From Ardenticatenaceae bacterium (GTDB taxonomy: Bacteria > Chloroflexota > Anaerolineae > Promineifilales > Promineifilaceae), in assembly GCA_020634315.1 (NCBI GenBank), contig JACKBV010000004.1, positions 202,505 through 266,504 of the forward strand: 64,000 nt of DNA. Direction: 5' to 3'. Under the pieces are notes generated by a model. That model was not told the origin of the DNA and did no database searches. It saw only the letters and a program-made list of their open reading frames with translations. Positions 51,254-60,335 of this stretch are shown piece by piece (within the stretch, counting starts at the first letter, position 1; each line of letters begins with the position of its first letter). A program made the position numbers and the translations under genes.

Positions 51254-52849
51254 ATGATACCAGAGTATATTGGACAGTATCAAATCATTGAGGAAATAGG
51301 GCGCGGCGGCATGGCAACCGTCTATCGCGCACATGATCCTCGCTTCCAACGTGATGTCGCCATCAAAGTCCTTCCCAGCCAATTCACGCATGATCCGATG
51401 TTCCTGTCCCGCTTTGAGCGCGAGGCACGAACCATTGCCATGCTTGAACATCCGGCAATTGTCCCTGTGTATGATTTTGGCAAAGAGGGTGAACAACCTT
51501 TTTTGGTGATGCGCTATATGCCGGGGGGATCCCTGGCTGACCGGATTAAGGCAGCCGGCGCTGTGCCTTTGTCTGAGGCGTTGTTGATTGTGGCGCGGCT
51601 GGCTTCGGCATTAGATTATGCGCATGGACAGGGCATCATTCACCGCGACTTGAAGCCGGGCAATATCCTTTTTGACACGCAAGGAAATCCGTATCTGGCT
51701 GATTTTGGCATTGTAAAATTGACCGAAGCGACCAGCAGTTTTACCGGCAGCGCGGTATTGGGCACCCCAACTTACATGAGTCCAGAGCAGGCGCAGGGGG
51801 GGCGTGTCATTGACGGCCGTTCCGACGTTTACTCCCTCGGTGTGGTTCTCTTTGAAATGCTTTCCGGCAAAGCTCCCTACGAAGCTGACACCCCTGTCCA
51901 GGTGTTGATGAAGCACATTCTAGAGCCGGTGCCACACATCTTAATGGTGAACCCGGAACTAACTCCGGCCATTGATGAAGTTATTGCCCGTTCTTTGGCA
52001 AAAGATGCCGATGCGCGTTACGCAACGGCAACCTTGATGGCGCATGCGCTGGCAACGGTCATTCGCAGCGACACGCCCATCATTGACTTACCTGAACTGG
52101 TCAAAACCAGTCCTGTTGTAACGACAACGGAAACTGTACAGACCACAGGCAGTGAAACAAACGCGCCGACGGCCGATGCGCCGCGCAAACGCATTTGGGC
52201 CTGGGGAGTTATTGGGGCATTGGTTCTTATCGCTCTCATCGGTGTGGGGAGAAATCTTTTTTCTGCTTCACCCACGCCAATAGCACCAACGACAACGACG
52301 ACCGTTACTGTGGTAGCGGCCGTTTCCAGCAGCACCGCCACCACCACCCTCACGCCATCTCCGCAACCGACAGCAACCCTAACACACACACCACAACCCA
52401 CAACCACCCAAACAGCCACGCCGCCTTCCTCACCGACGACAACAGAGACGCCGCTGCCCATGCTGCGCATTACGGCACAATCAACCAATTTGCGCAGCGG
52501 GCCGGGAGCGATCTATCCATCCATCGGTATCTTGCTGCAAGGGGAAATCGTCACCATTGTGGCACGCAATCAAGACAGCAGTTGGTATAACATCATGCTG
52601 GCCGATGGGCAGACAGTCGGCTGGGTTGCAGCCAGTGTCAGCGACAGCGTGGCAGGGGATTCGTTACTCAATATTTCTATTGCGCTGACCATTCCTGCCC
52701 GCCCCACCAACACACCAACAAACACGCCGATACCGGCAACGGCAACGCCGGTTCCGGCACAGCCCAACCCCAATCCAAACCCCAACCCCACAACTGCACC
52801 GGCCACACCTGTACCCACAAAGACGCCCTGTTCTGACCCGTATTGTTAG
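51254..52849 (+). CDS. Membrane Ser/Thr protein kinase with extracellular SH3b
   Basis: This 531-residue Hanks-type kinase has a complete motif set: the Gly loop G-R-G-G-M-A-T-V near residues 17-24, V-A-I-K (Lys38), H-R-D-L-K-P-G-N near 131, D-F-G near 150 and the A-P-E equivalent S-P-E. A TM helix lies at about 318-335. A T/P-rich linker (about 345-405) and a C-terminal SH3b domain (about 410-475, L-R-S-G-P-G) follow, then an N-P-rich tail. Such kinases sense wall state through the outside domain. AAGGA precedes ATG 51254. A pseudokinase gene follows 650 nt downstream. Confidence 0.93.
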   Translation: MIPEYIGQYQIIEEIGRGGMATVYRAHDPRFQRDVAIKVLPSQFTHDPMFLSRFEREARTIAMLEHPAIVPVYDFGKEGEQPFLVMRYMPGGSLADRIKAAGAVPLSEALLIVARLASALDYAHGQGIIHRDLKPGNILFDTQGNPYLADFGIVKLTEATSSFTGSAVLGTPTYMSPEQAQGGRVIDGRSDVYSLGVVLFEMLSGKAPYEADTPVQVLMKHILEPVPHILMVNPELTPAIDEVIARSLAKDADARYATATLMAHALATVIRSDTPIIDLPELVKTSPVVTTTETVQTTGSETNAPTADAPRKRIWAWGVIGALVLIALIGVGRNLFSASPTPIAPTTTTTVTVVAAVSSSTATTTLTPSPQPTATLTHTPQPTTTQTATPPSSPTTTETPLPMLRITAQSTNLRSGPGAIYPSIGILLQGEIVTIVARNQDSSWYNIMLADGQTVGWVAASVSDSVAGDSLLNISIALTIPARPTNTPTNTPIPATATPVPAQPNPNPNPNPTTAPATPVPTKTPCSDPYC

Positions 52850-52887
52850 GGTAGAGAATCTGCAAACGAAGGAGCCACAACACAACT

Positions 52888-53481
52888 TTGCAATTCGTAA
52901 CGAAACATCGCCGACAAATTTATATTTTGCTACCGCTCCTGTTTTTGCTTTTGTGTATGGGCAGTATTAATTTGCTCAATTATTATCTGCGGCCAACAGC
53001 AGCAGATGGCGCTACGGCGGCCGCGCCACTGGCCGCAACACAAGCGCCGGGGAATACGGCAACGCAACTGCCACAAACGGCCGTTTCCACGACCACCGCA
53101 GCAACGGCCGTTGCCACCATCCCGCCCACAGCAACGCCGTTACCCACGCCAACCATTCCGGCGACGGCGACCATCTCATTGTTAGGGCCGCCCGACAACG
53201 CCGTTTTCGTCAGCGATGCAACCATTTCCTTTTATTGGCAATGGCCGCTGCCGCTGTTAGAAGGGCAGCAACTGTCACTCTATCAACTAACAGAAACCGG
53301 CGAAACCTTGTTGGGCAGTCTGTTGGAGGCCAATGTCGGCCAGGGATATAACGTGCGCGTTCCGGCTCAACTTTTGGCGGAAACGGCCGTTTCCATCCAA
53401 TGGTACGTCAAATTAGAAACAGCCAACCAGGATACACTGAGCAGCAGCGAGATTCGTCACATCAATCTGATAACACCGTAA
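52888..53481 (+). CDS. Single-TM protein with extracellular beta domain
   Basis: This 197-residue protein has a TM helix at about residues 12-32, a T/A/P-rich linker (about 45-90) and a C-terminal Ig-like or fibronectin-like domain (about 95-195, with G-P-P-D-N-A-V-F and W-x-V-K-L-E-T). The start is TTG 52888. AAGGAG lies 14 nt before it, longer than usual, and no other start is available in frame. It sits between the kinase and pseudokinase genes, so the three probably act together at the membrane. Confidence 0.7.
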   Translation: MQFVTKHRRQIYILLPLLFLLLCMGSINLLNYYLRPTAADGATAAAPLAATQAPGNTATQLPQTAVSTTTAATAVATIPPTATPLPTPTIPATATISLLGPPDNAVFVSDATISFYWQWPLPLLEGQQLSLYQLTETGETLLGSLLEANVGQGYNVRVPAQLLAETAVSIQWYVKLETANQDTLSSSEIRHINLITP

Positions 53482-53501
53482 ACGAACAAGAGGAATGAAT
53501 C

Positions 53502-54485
53502 ATGGCAGCAACAGCAGACACCTCATTTACCGGCCAAACGATTCAGCATTATCAAGTCAAAGAACGCCTGAAACGGCGTCCGGCAAGCAGCCTGTATCTG
53601 GCACAAGACACACGGACAGACCAACTCGTTTTCATCGAAATATTGCACACCACCATCACGGGAAACGAAGCCTTGGCGGGGCGATTTCAACGACGCATGG
53701 AAACAATCTCGCAGTTGAAACACCCAAACATCGCCCCTATCTTGACTGTTGCCTACACCAGTGAAAAATATCCGTTTGCCGTCATCAAACATGTTCCCGG
53801 CACATTCCTCTCTGATAAGCTCGCCCAATGGCAGCAAACAAACAGCATGCCCGATGCGCAAACCGCATTGGCGCTGATCCGCCATCTGGTCAGCGCCTTA
53901 ACCGCCGCCCATCCCGTTGGCATTATCCATCACGATTTGCGCCCCGATAACATTTATATGCAGGCCAATGACATCCCCATCTTCCTCGACCTTGGCGTCA
54001 CCATCAGCCCACTGCCATTTGATGAAACAATCCTGGAAAAAACTGGCACATTGGATTATGCCCCACCGGAACAATTACGGGGACAGGCGCTAACCGGACG
54101 CAGCAACATCTTTTCGCTGGGCATTATTTTGTATGAATTGTTAGGCAAACGTCGCCCCAAACTGCCTATTTCTGATTGGGATATTTTTGACCGGCGTGTC
54201 CTGCCGAAAGAGATTCCCCTCGAAGAAGTGCGCAAGGACCTGGCACAAGAAACGTATGCCCTGGTCAAGAATTGTTTGTGGCAGCAGGAGTGGAATCGCT
54301 ACGACACTGCACAAGAGATGTTGGCCGCAATTGATGGGGCATTGGAAGCTGAGAAACGATGGGAAACGGCCGTTTCCCACCACCATCACCCCGTAAAAAA
54401 CAACAAATGGCGCCTCATCGGCCTCATTGCTGGCGGGATTTTGCTGCTCATCCTCATCATCCTCGCCATCATCTTGTTGACATGA
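53502..54485 (+). CDS. Membrane pseudokinase (Ser/Thr kinase fold)
   Basis: This 327-residue protein has a kinase fold but lost catalysis. The Gly loop is L-K-R-R-P-A-S-S, the V-A-I-K Lys is Glu46 (V-F-I-E-I-L), and the D-F-G reads D-L-G. The catalytic loop is H-H-D-L-R-P-D-N, keeping Asp but with Arg for Lys. The A-P-E segment (A-P-P-E) and the C-lobe are kept. A TM helix lies at about 305-325. Several ACGGCCGT copies and T-rich linkers link it to the neighbouring kinase. An SD (AGAGGA) precedes ATG 53502. A scaffold or decoy role is likely. Confidence 0.85.
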   Translation: MAATADTSFTGQTIQHYQVKERLKRRPASSLYLAQDTRTDQLVFIEILHTTITGNEALAGRFQRRMETISQLKHPNIAPILTVAYTSEKYPFAVIKHVPGTFLSDKLAQWQQTNSMPDAQTALALIRHLVSALTAAHPVGIIHHDLRPDNIYMQANDIPIFLDLGVTISPLPFDETILEKTGTLDYAPPEQLRGQALTGRSNIFSLGIILYELLGKRRPKLPISDWDIFDRRVLPKEIPLEEVRKDLAQETYALVKNCLWQQEWNRYDTAQEMLAAIDGALEAEKRWETAVSHHHHPVKNNKWRLIGLIAGGILLLILIILAIILLT

Positions 54486-54493
54486 GCAAGAAA

Positions 54494-54528
54494 AAGGCAG
54501 GTTCAATCGGCGAGATCGAACCTGCCTT
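54494..54528. terminator. Bidirectional terminator between pseudokinase and acyl-CoA dehydrogenase genes
   Basis: AAGGCAGGTTC and GAACCTGCCTT form an 11-bp stem between the convergent genes, with flanking A and T runs. Confidence 0.75.
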
Positions 54529-54536
54529 CATTATCA

Positions 54537-55685
54537 TTACAATCCTAAAATGTGCCGGGCAATCACCAGGCGTTGAATCTCACTCGTCCCCTCGCCAATC
54601 GTCATCAGGCGCGTATCCCGATACATGCGCTCAACCTCAAATTCACGGCTGTAACCATACCCGCCATGCACCTGAATCGCATTACGGCAAACACGTTCGC
54701 TCACTTCCGTCGCAAACAATTTCGCCATCGCCGCTTCTTTCGTGTACGGCTTCCCTTGCGCCTTGTGCCACGCCGCCCAATACACCATCAAGCGTGCCGC
54801 CTGAATTTCAGTGGCGGCATCAGCCAGCATCCACTGCACCGCCTGATGATGCGCAATCGGCTTGCCAAACGTCGAGCGCTCATGCGCATACTTCACGGCC
54901 GCTTCGTATGCCGCCTGCGCAATCCCCACCGCCAACGCGCCAATGCTCACGCGACCACTGTCCAACGTCGCCAATGTCTGGTGCAAACCGCGCCCTTCTG
55001 CTCCCAACACATTATCCAGGGGCACACGCACTTCGGTAAAGGTCACAGCATGGGTCGGCGACCCGGCCAACCCCATCTTCTTTTCCGCCGGGCCAATGTC
55101 AATGCCCGACGTATTGGCGGGAACCAGAATGTGGCTCAGGCTGCGACTGCCGCCAGCGGGGTCTGTCCGCACCAGCACCACCAACAGGTCAGAAATGGAG
55201 GCATTGGTCATCCACATTTTGCTGCCGTCGATGATCCAGGAATCGCCCTCTTTAACGGCCGTTGTGCGTACCCCACCTTGTAAATCGGAACCTGCACCTG
55301 GCTCTGTCAGGGACAACGATGCCAGTTTACCCTCACCAGTTGCCAGACGGGGCAGCCAAGCCTGTTTTTGCGCCTCGCTGCCATAGGCAACCACCGGCCC
55401 TAATGCCAATCCGTTGTGCGCCGACACAGCCAACGCCGTAGACGCACAGCCCCATCCCAGCTCTTCGATAGCGATGGCCGCGCTAATTGGGTCGACACCA
55501 GCGCCGCCATACTCTTCCGGCACTTCCAACCCTAGCAAACCCATTGGCCCCATCTTGCGCACGGCCGTCCAGTTGAACTCACCCGTCTCGTCCGTATGGC
55601 GTGCCAGGGGCTTGACCTCTTTCGCCACAAATTCATGCACCACATGGCGAAATTCTTGTTGCTCTGCTGTCAATTCAAACTTCAT
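54537..55685 (-). CDS. Acyl-CoA dehydrogenase
   Basis: This 382-residue flavoprotein oxidises an acyl-CoA thioester with electron-transfer flavoprotein as acceptor. Signatures include L-S-L-T-E-P-G-A-G-S-D near residue 125 and the C-terminal Q-V-H-G-G-Y-G-Y-S-R-E-F-E-V-E-R-M-Y-R-D, which contains the catalytic Glu of short-chain-type members. The substrate chain length is uncertain; butyryl- or short-chain-like is most likely. AGGAG and GAGG precede ATG 55685. No other beta-oxidation gene is nearby. Confidence 0.94.
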   Translation of the reverse strand: MKFELTAEQQEFRHVVHEFVAKEVKPLARHTDETGEFNWTAVRKMGPMGLLGLEVPEEYGGAGVDPISAAIAIEELGWGCASTALAVSAHNGLALGPVVAYGSEAQKQAWLPRLATGEGKLASLSLTEPGAGSDLQGGVRTTAVKEGDSWIIDGSKMWMTNASISDLLVVLVRTDPAGGSRSLSHILVPANTSGIDIGPAEKKMGLAGSPTHAVTFTEVRVPLDNVLGAEGRGLHQTLATLDSGRVSIGALAVGIAQAAYEAAVKYAHERSTFGKPIAHHQAVQWMLADAATEIQAARLMVYWAAWHKAQGKPYTKEAAMAKLFATEVSERVCRNAIQVHGGYGYSREFEVERMYRDTRLMTIGEGTSEIQRLVIARHILGL

Positions 55686-55720
55686 ACCTCAACTCCTGTG
55701 AAAATAATAGTGGGGAATTA

Positions 55721-55764
55721 AGGGCTTGGCGGATCAGAAAAAATCTCCCAATCCGCCAAGCCCT
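55721..55764. terminator. Hairpin between acyl-CoA dehydrogenase and M20 peptidase genes
   Basis: AGGGCTTGGCGGAT and ATCCGCCAAGCCCT form a 14-bp perfect stem with a 16-nt loop. It lies after the M20 stop on the minus strand and has only a weak U-tract. Confidence 0.6.
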
Positions 55765-55829
55765 GTTTTGCAATGGCAAAAAACTGGTAAGTGTGCGCTT
55801 TTGCGTCTTTGTACGCGCGTTTTTGCAGC

Positions 55830-57011
55830 CTAACGCGGTTCAAAACCGGCGGCTGTCAAGACCAAAAGCAATAATTGGCTCAACCCTTGTGGCAGGAATG
55901 TTGTGTCGAGGTATTCATCTAAGCGATGGGCATGGGCGGAGTGGGTCAGGCCAATACAAACGGAAGGAATCCCCTTGCTGAGCGGGATATTGGTGTCGGT
56001 GCTGCCCGCCATATATGTGACGGGTTCTTCGCAAACATATTGCAGCGCGGCTTCAGCCCAAGAAACGAGCGGGGTTTGTCGTGGAACTTTACCGGCAGGG
56101 CGGTCGCCAACAAGATGTGTGGTAACGGCCGTTTCCGAATACGCCGCCGTCATCCCACTCACTATATGCATCACATCCATTTCCAACTGCTGCAACGCCG
56201 CCGGGTCTTCCGAGCGCAAATCCAGCCACAGGCTGGCCGATTGGGCAATGCTGTTAATGGAAGTGCCCCCCTCAATCAGCCCCACATTGTACGTCGTGCG
56301 CGGCTCAATGGGCACCATCAAGGCATCAATGGCAGTGATAATTCGGCCCAAGACATGAATGGCGCTGGTTGTCCCAAAACTACCCCAGGAATGTCCCCCC
56401 GGCCCACTCACGTCAAGGCGAAAACGGCGCACGCCGATGGCCTGATGACAAATTTGCCCATACAGCCCACCCTCTACCACAATGTACATCACCTCACTGC
56501 CAAAACGCTCGACAACGGCACGCATCCCGCGCAAATCCCCCATCCCCTCTTCGCCGACATTGGCGACAAACCAGACATCAGCCGCCGCACGCAATGAAAA
56601 ATCGCGCAGAGCTTGCGCCAATGCCAGCAATCCGGCCAGACCGGCGGAATTGTCACCAATGCCGGGGCCATACACCAGGTTTTCTTTGCGCTGCACGGTC
56701 AGGTCCGTGTCGGCGGCAAAGACGGTGTCTAAATGGGCAGAAATGATGAGGGGAGTTGCATCGGGGTTTTGGCCGGGGAAACGGCCGTATACATTATGCA
56801 GCGCATCTTGTGCGACATCAACCAACCCCAGGTCGGCAAAGCATTGTTCAATGTAGGTGGCGCGTGCCGCCTCGGCAAATGTTGGTGATGGGATTTGCTG
56901 GATAGCAATGATGAGATCGACAATATCTTGGTGACGGGCAGAAAAACTGTCTAACGCCGCTCGCACCTGCCGCTGTTGCGCGAGCGTTTCCATTTGCGAA
57001 TAGATTGCCAT
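55830..57011 (-). CDS. M20-family metallopeptidase
   Basis: From ATG 57011 the product is 393 residues. It shows the M20 ligands A-H-L-D-T near residue 93, G-D-N near 120, G-E-E-G near 155, and the late H-S-A-H-A-H-R. The family includes PepT- and ArgE-like enzymes; the dimerisation domain (about 190-290, G-P-G-G-H-S) is present. The substrate is unknown. The frame reaches back to a TTG at 57059 but has no SD there. It is followed by nothing on this strand before a hairpin. Confidence 0.85.
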   Translation of the reverse strand: MAIYSQMETLAQQRQVRAALDSFSARHQDIVDLIIAIQQIPSPTFAEAARATYIEQCFADLGLVDVAQDALHNVYGRFPGQNPDATPLIISAHLDTVFAADTDLTVQRKENLVYGPGIGDNSAGLAGLLALAQALRDFSLRAAADVWFVANVGEEGMGDLRGMRAVVERFGSEVMYIVVEGGLYGQICHQAIGVRRFRLDVSGPGGHSWGSFGTTSAIHVLGRIITAIDALMVPIEPRTTYNVGLIEGGTSINSIAQSASLWLDLRSEDPAALQQLEMDVMHIVSGMTAAYSETAVTTHLVGDRPAGKVPRQTPLVSWAEAALQYVCEEPVTYMAGSTDTNIPLSKGIPSVCIGLTHSAHAHRLDEYLDTTFLPQGLSQLLLLVLTAAGFEPR

Positions 57012-57092
57012 GTAGTCTGTAATCCAAAAAACCGCAAGCCATAAGCCACAAACCGCCAATAAACTACGGGCTGCGGCTGATGGATTCCAGCA

Positions 57093-57326
57093 TTAATCGC
57101 GGCTCAAAGCGCGAATGAGTAACATGCCAACAATGGTGATAATCACGCCAATGTGCAGCAAAAAGTTGCTGTCTACAAACCAACTGCTGCCTGGGCCAGG
57201 GAAAATTTGCAGAATAAAGTTAATAATGACAAAGAGCAGCCCGATAATGGGTAACAACCCCGGCATCCCGGCAAAAAAACTGCTTAATTTGTCTAGCAGG
57301 TTGTTCATAAAGGTATCAAATTTCAT
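57093..57326 (-). CDS. Small two-TM membrane protein
   Basis: This 77-residue protein has TM helices at about 20-42 and 54-72 and a short basic end (R-A-L-S-R-D). GAGAGGA precedes ATG 57326. It lies 18 nt below hflX and could be its membrane partner, but no family was recognised. Confidence 0.65.
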   Translation of the reverse strand: MKFDTFMNNLLDKLSSFFAGMPGLLPIIGLLFVIINFILQIFPGPGSSWFVDSNFLLHIGVIITIVGMLLIRALSRD

Positions 57327-57344
57327 GCAGTCCTCTCTTGCCGC

Positions 57345-58661
57345 TTAATCATCCAGGCGATAAGTTTCAAAATATGGGAAAAGGCGGGCCGGTAAACGGC
57401 CGTAAATCTCCACCCCTTCCTCACTGTGCGTCTCGGCATCCACCTGCCCCCGCTCATACAACATCCCCACCAAGTCTCCCCGCTTATAAGGCAGCATCAC
57501 ATGCAACGGTTGAAGATATTGGGTCAAGGATGCTTCCAGCGTCGTTAACAACGCATCAATTCCTATACCAGTGCGTGCCGAAACCACCACGGCCGGGTCT
57601 TCCACGCCCAGGTCAGCGATAGGATCAGCATCTTTGGGCAGCAAATCCGCCTTATTTAGAGCCACCACCAATGGCAAATGGTCTACTTCCAGCGTCGCCA
57701 GCGTATCCTCCACCGCTTCAACTTGCGCCAGAGCGTGTGGATGAGTCGTATCCACCACATGCAGCAGCACATCTGCGTCTTGGATTTCCTCCAACGTCGC
57801 CCGGAAAGCGGCCACAATTTGTGTAGGCAGCTTTTGAATGAAACCGACCGTATCGGTGAACAACACTTCTTGCCCACTGGGTAACACAACCCGGCGTGTC
57901 GTTGGGTCTAACGTGGCGAACAACATGTCTGCTTCCAGCACGTTAGCGCCGCTCAGACAGTTCAACAACGTGGATTTACCAGCATTGGTATAGCCGACAA
58001 TCGCCACAACACGCAGCTCCGTCTGCTGCCGTTTGGCGCGATGACGACCACGACGCGCACGCACCACTTCCAATTGCGACTTGATATGCGAAATACGCTG
58101 TCCAATCTCGCGTCGGTCTGCCTCAAGCTGGGTTTCGCCAGGGCCGCGCAAACCAACGCCGCCATTGCCACCACCGGCACGCCCACCAGCCTGCCGCGCC
58201 AAGTGCGTCCACATCCGTGTCAGGCGTGGCAGGCGATATTCTAACTGCGCCAGTTCAACTTGCAGTTTCCCTTCGTGAGTTTGCGCGTGCAAGGCAAAAA
58301 TATCGAGGATTAACGCGGTGCGATCCAACAGTTTGGTCTCATCCCCAAATATCTTTTCCAGTTCACGCTGGTGGCGCGGGGTTAGCTCGTCATCGAAGAT
58401 GATGACATCAGCTTCCGTCTCTTCCACCAACATTTTTACTTCTTCGACTTTGCCAGGGCCGATGTAGGTGGCCGGATTCGGTCGATCAAAGCGCTGGGTG
58501 ATGCGGCCAACAACTTCTAGCCCGGCCGTGTCGGCCAGGCGTGCCAACTCGTCCAGGCTCTCTTCAACTGGCAGCAACGGCCGTTCCTGCTTTAACTCGG
58601 CCCCCACCAAAAAAGCGCGTTCACGGGGAGGATTAATCTCGTAAGTGGTTGATTTCGGAAT
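57345..58661 (-). CDS. hflX: Ribosome-associated GTPase HflX, probable ATT start
   Basis: HflX binds and splits or rescues stalled ribosomes. The 438-residue product shows the N-terminal P-P-R-E-R-A-F-L-V-G-A-E-L and the long coiled helical domain. The G domain has Walker A (G-Y-T-N-A-G-K-S-T-L), D-T-V-G-F and N-K-A-D. The core frame opens at TTG 58610, but the family N-terminus extends 17 codons upstream to ATT 58661, where AGGAGG lies 5 nt before and no ATG, GTG or TTG exists in frame. ATT starts are otherwise known mainly from infC. Confidence 0.9.
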   Translation of the reverse strand: MPKSTTYEINPPRERAFLVGAELKQERPLLPVEESLDELARLADTAGLEVVGRITQRFDRPNPATYIGPGKVEEVKMLVEETEADVIIFDDELTPRHQRELEKIFGDETKLLDRTALILDIFALHAQTHEGKLQVELAQLEYRLPRLTRMWTHLARQAGGRAGGGNGGVGLRGPGETQLEADRREIGQRISHIKSQLEVVRARRGRHRAKRQQTELRVVAIVGYTNAGKSTLLNCLSGANVLEADMLFATLDPTTRRVVLPSGQEVLFTDTVGFIQKLPTQIVAAFRATLEEIQDADVLLHVVDTTHPHALAQVEAVEDTLATLEVDHLPLVVALNKADLLPKDADPIADLGVEDPAVVVSARTGIGIDALLTTLEASLTQYLQPLHVMLPYKRGDLVGMLYERGQVDAETHSEEGVEIYGRLPARLFPYFETYRLDD

Positions 58662-58718
58662 AGCAGCCTCCTGATAAAAACCTTTGAAAAATCGATGACA
58701 AATTATGAACCGATGTGC

Positions 58719-60320
58719 CTAATCAATCAAGCCCATCACCATCATCGAGCGCGGGTGTTCCACAGAAAACGTGTAGGTGACTGTTTTCTCCGCACCCGCT
58801 GGCAGTGCAAAACGCCATTCCAGCAAATTCAGGTCAGATTTTTCACTGGGCTGCGGCTCCGCTTCTTCCAATTTCACCTTGATTTGCTCATGACGAGCCA
58901 CCGGAATGTGGTCATGGATTTCCAGCTTTGCCGCAGTTGGCAGCAAATTTTTCACTTCGATCTCGTAGCCATATCGCAGTTGGCGATTATCGCGCAGCAG
59001 CCGCTTATCTACATCGCGCCGCGCCAATTCGCGCGTAATGGTAATGCGCTCTTCAACACCCAACAGCAGTTCAACTTCGCCGCCGGTTGGTGTGTATTGC
59101 AGCCGCGTTTTGCCAATGAACTCATCCCCGACAAACAAATTGGCCGGGCCATCGAGCAGTGGGCTGGGGCTGTCATTCACCATTTTTGCCCGCCGATACA
59201 CGGCATCGGTGTGTTTGGGAACGGCGAGATAGTCGAGCTGCGGCGCAAAATGGAATTGATTGATGGTGGTTTTGTGCGGCGACCCATCGCTGGGAATGTC
59301 AACTTGACCGGCAATGGCGAAGGAAACGGCCGTTCCGCTATCCTGCACTTCGGCCACAGCCACTTCCGCCTCCACCACTTCTTCCACTTCCGGCGCAGCC
59401 ATCGCCGTCCGCAATGCGCCCACAGCCATATCTTCCATGGGGGCAGGAGCCGCCATTTTGGCACGCAGGGGGCGGGGTGTCGGCGCACGCCGTTCATCAA
59501 TATACCAGGGATGCAAATCTGGCAGCCGCTGGTTAAGGGCGGGTCGGGCCGTGGAAACGGCCAGTTTTACCCCCTGCCAATTTTGGCCCGTGTTTTGCTG
59601 CACCTGGGCAATATAGGAGAAGGCCAAGGAATCGGCCGTGCCATTTTGCCCCGTCTGCAAGCGAATATCGTAAAGAGGCTGCCAGCCAGCGCTGCCGACA
59701 ACGTATGTCAAAACCAGTTGAAACGTCCCGGCTGTTTGCACTTCCACATCAACCCGCGCCTGAAAACGCTGCCGGGGGCGTGCCGATTGCACTTCCTTCA
59801 ATTCACGCCGCAGCTTTTCCACCTCTCGGCTCAGGTCGCGCTGCTGCAAATCGAGTTCACGCACAGCCGCACGCATTTGCTCATCTTGTGTTTGCAAGAA
59901 GCCGATGAGCGCCGTCTGGTCATCCACGCCAATTCGCCCACGCGCCAGACCACGCGCATATTCGGCCGTAGACTGGCGCAAGCCATCCAGGTATTTGGCA
60001 TGAGCCAACCAACCCGCTTTGCCATCTTTAATGGCTTGCAGTTCGTCTTCTAACTTCTCGATTTGTTGTTCAAGTTGGCGCACTTTTTCGACAGGGGTTT
60101 CTGTGTAATGTTGGCGGGCTACATCGACGCTGAGAATGCGGATAACGGCCGTTCCCTGCCCCGTCACCCGAATCGAATCCGTTTCCATAGCCAACGGCAG
60201 TTCATCAACGCGCAGTTGATGCATTCCCGCCGCTACCTCGGTCTCCCCCGACACACTCACTCGTGCCCGATCCGGGTAAACCGTTACCTGCGTCACCTGC
60301 GTCTGCACTACAATATCCAT
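58719..60320 (-). CDS. DUF4139 (mucoidy inhibitor MuiA-like) protein
   Basis: This 533-residue protein has an N-terminal DUF4140 domain (about 1-100, V-T-V-Y-P-D-R-A-R-V) and a coiled coil (about 80-185). The DUF4139 domain (about 195-530) shows Y-V-V-G-S-A-G-W-Q-P-L-Y-D-I-R and a late Y-E-I-E-V-K-N-L. GGGAG precedes ATG 60320. The function of the family is not established. It is 16 nt below the histidine kinase gene on the same strand. Confidence 0.88.
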   Translation of the reverse strand: MDIVVQTQVTQVTVYPDRARVSVSGETEVAAGMHQLRVDELPLAMETDSIRVTGQGTAVIRILSVDVARQHYTETPVEKVRQLEQQIEKLEDELQAIKDGKAGWLAHAKYLDGLRQSTAEYARGLARGRIGVDDQTALIGFLQTQDEQMRAAVRELDLQQRDLSREVEKLRRELKEVQSARPRQRFQARVDVEVQTAGTFQLVLTYVVGSAGWQPLYDIRLQTGQNGTADSLAFSYIAQVQQNTGQNWQGVKLAVSTARPALNQRLPDLHPWYIDERRAPTPRPLRAKMAAPAPMEDMAVGALRTAMAAPEVEEVVEAEVAVAEVQDSGTAVSFAIAGQVDIPSDGSPHKTTINQFHFAPQLDYLAVPKHTDAVYRRAKMVNDSPSPLLDGPANLFVGDEFIGKTRLQYTPTGGEVELLLGVEERITITRELARRDVDKRLLRDNRQLRYGYEIEVKNLLPTAAKLEIHDHIPVARHEQIKVKLEEAEPQPSEKSDLNLLEWRFALPAGAEKTVTYTFSVEHPRSMMVMGLID

Positions 60321-60335
60321 TTGCTTACTCCCACT

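Noticed and set aside
54552..55283. 243-codon frame opposite the acyl-CoA dehydrogenase
   Set aside because: Antisense to a well-supported gene; composition is basic and low in hydrophobic periodicity, with no start signal.
58695..60053. 452-codon frame opposite the DUF4139 gene
   Set aside because: Although long, it mirrors the codon structure of the real gene, has no SD and no recognisable domain.
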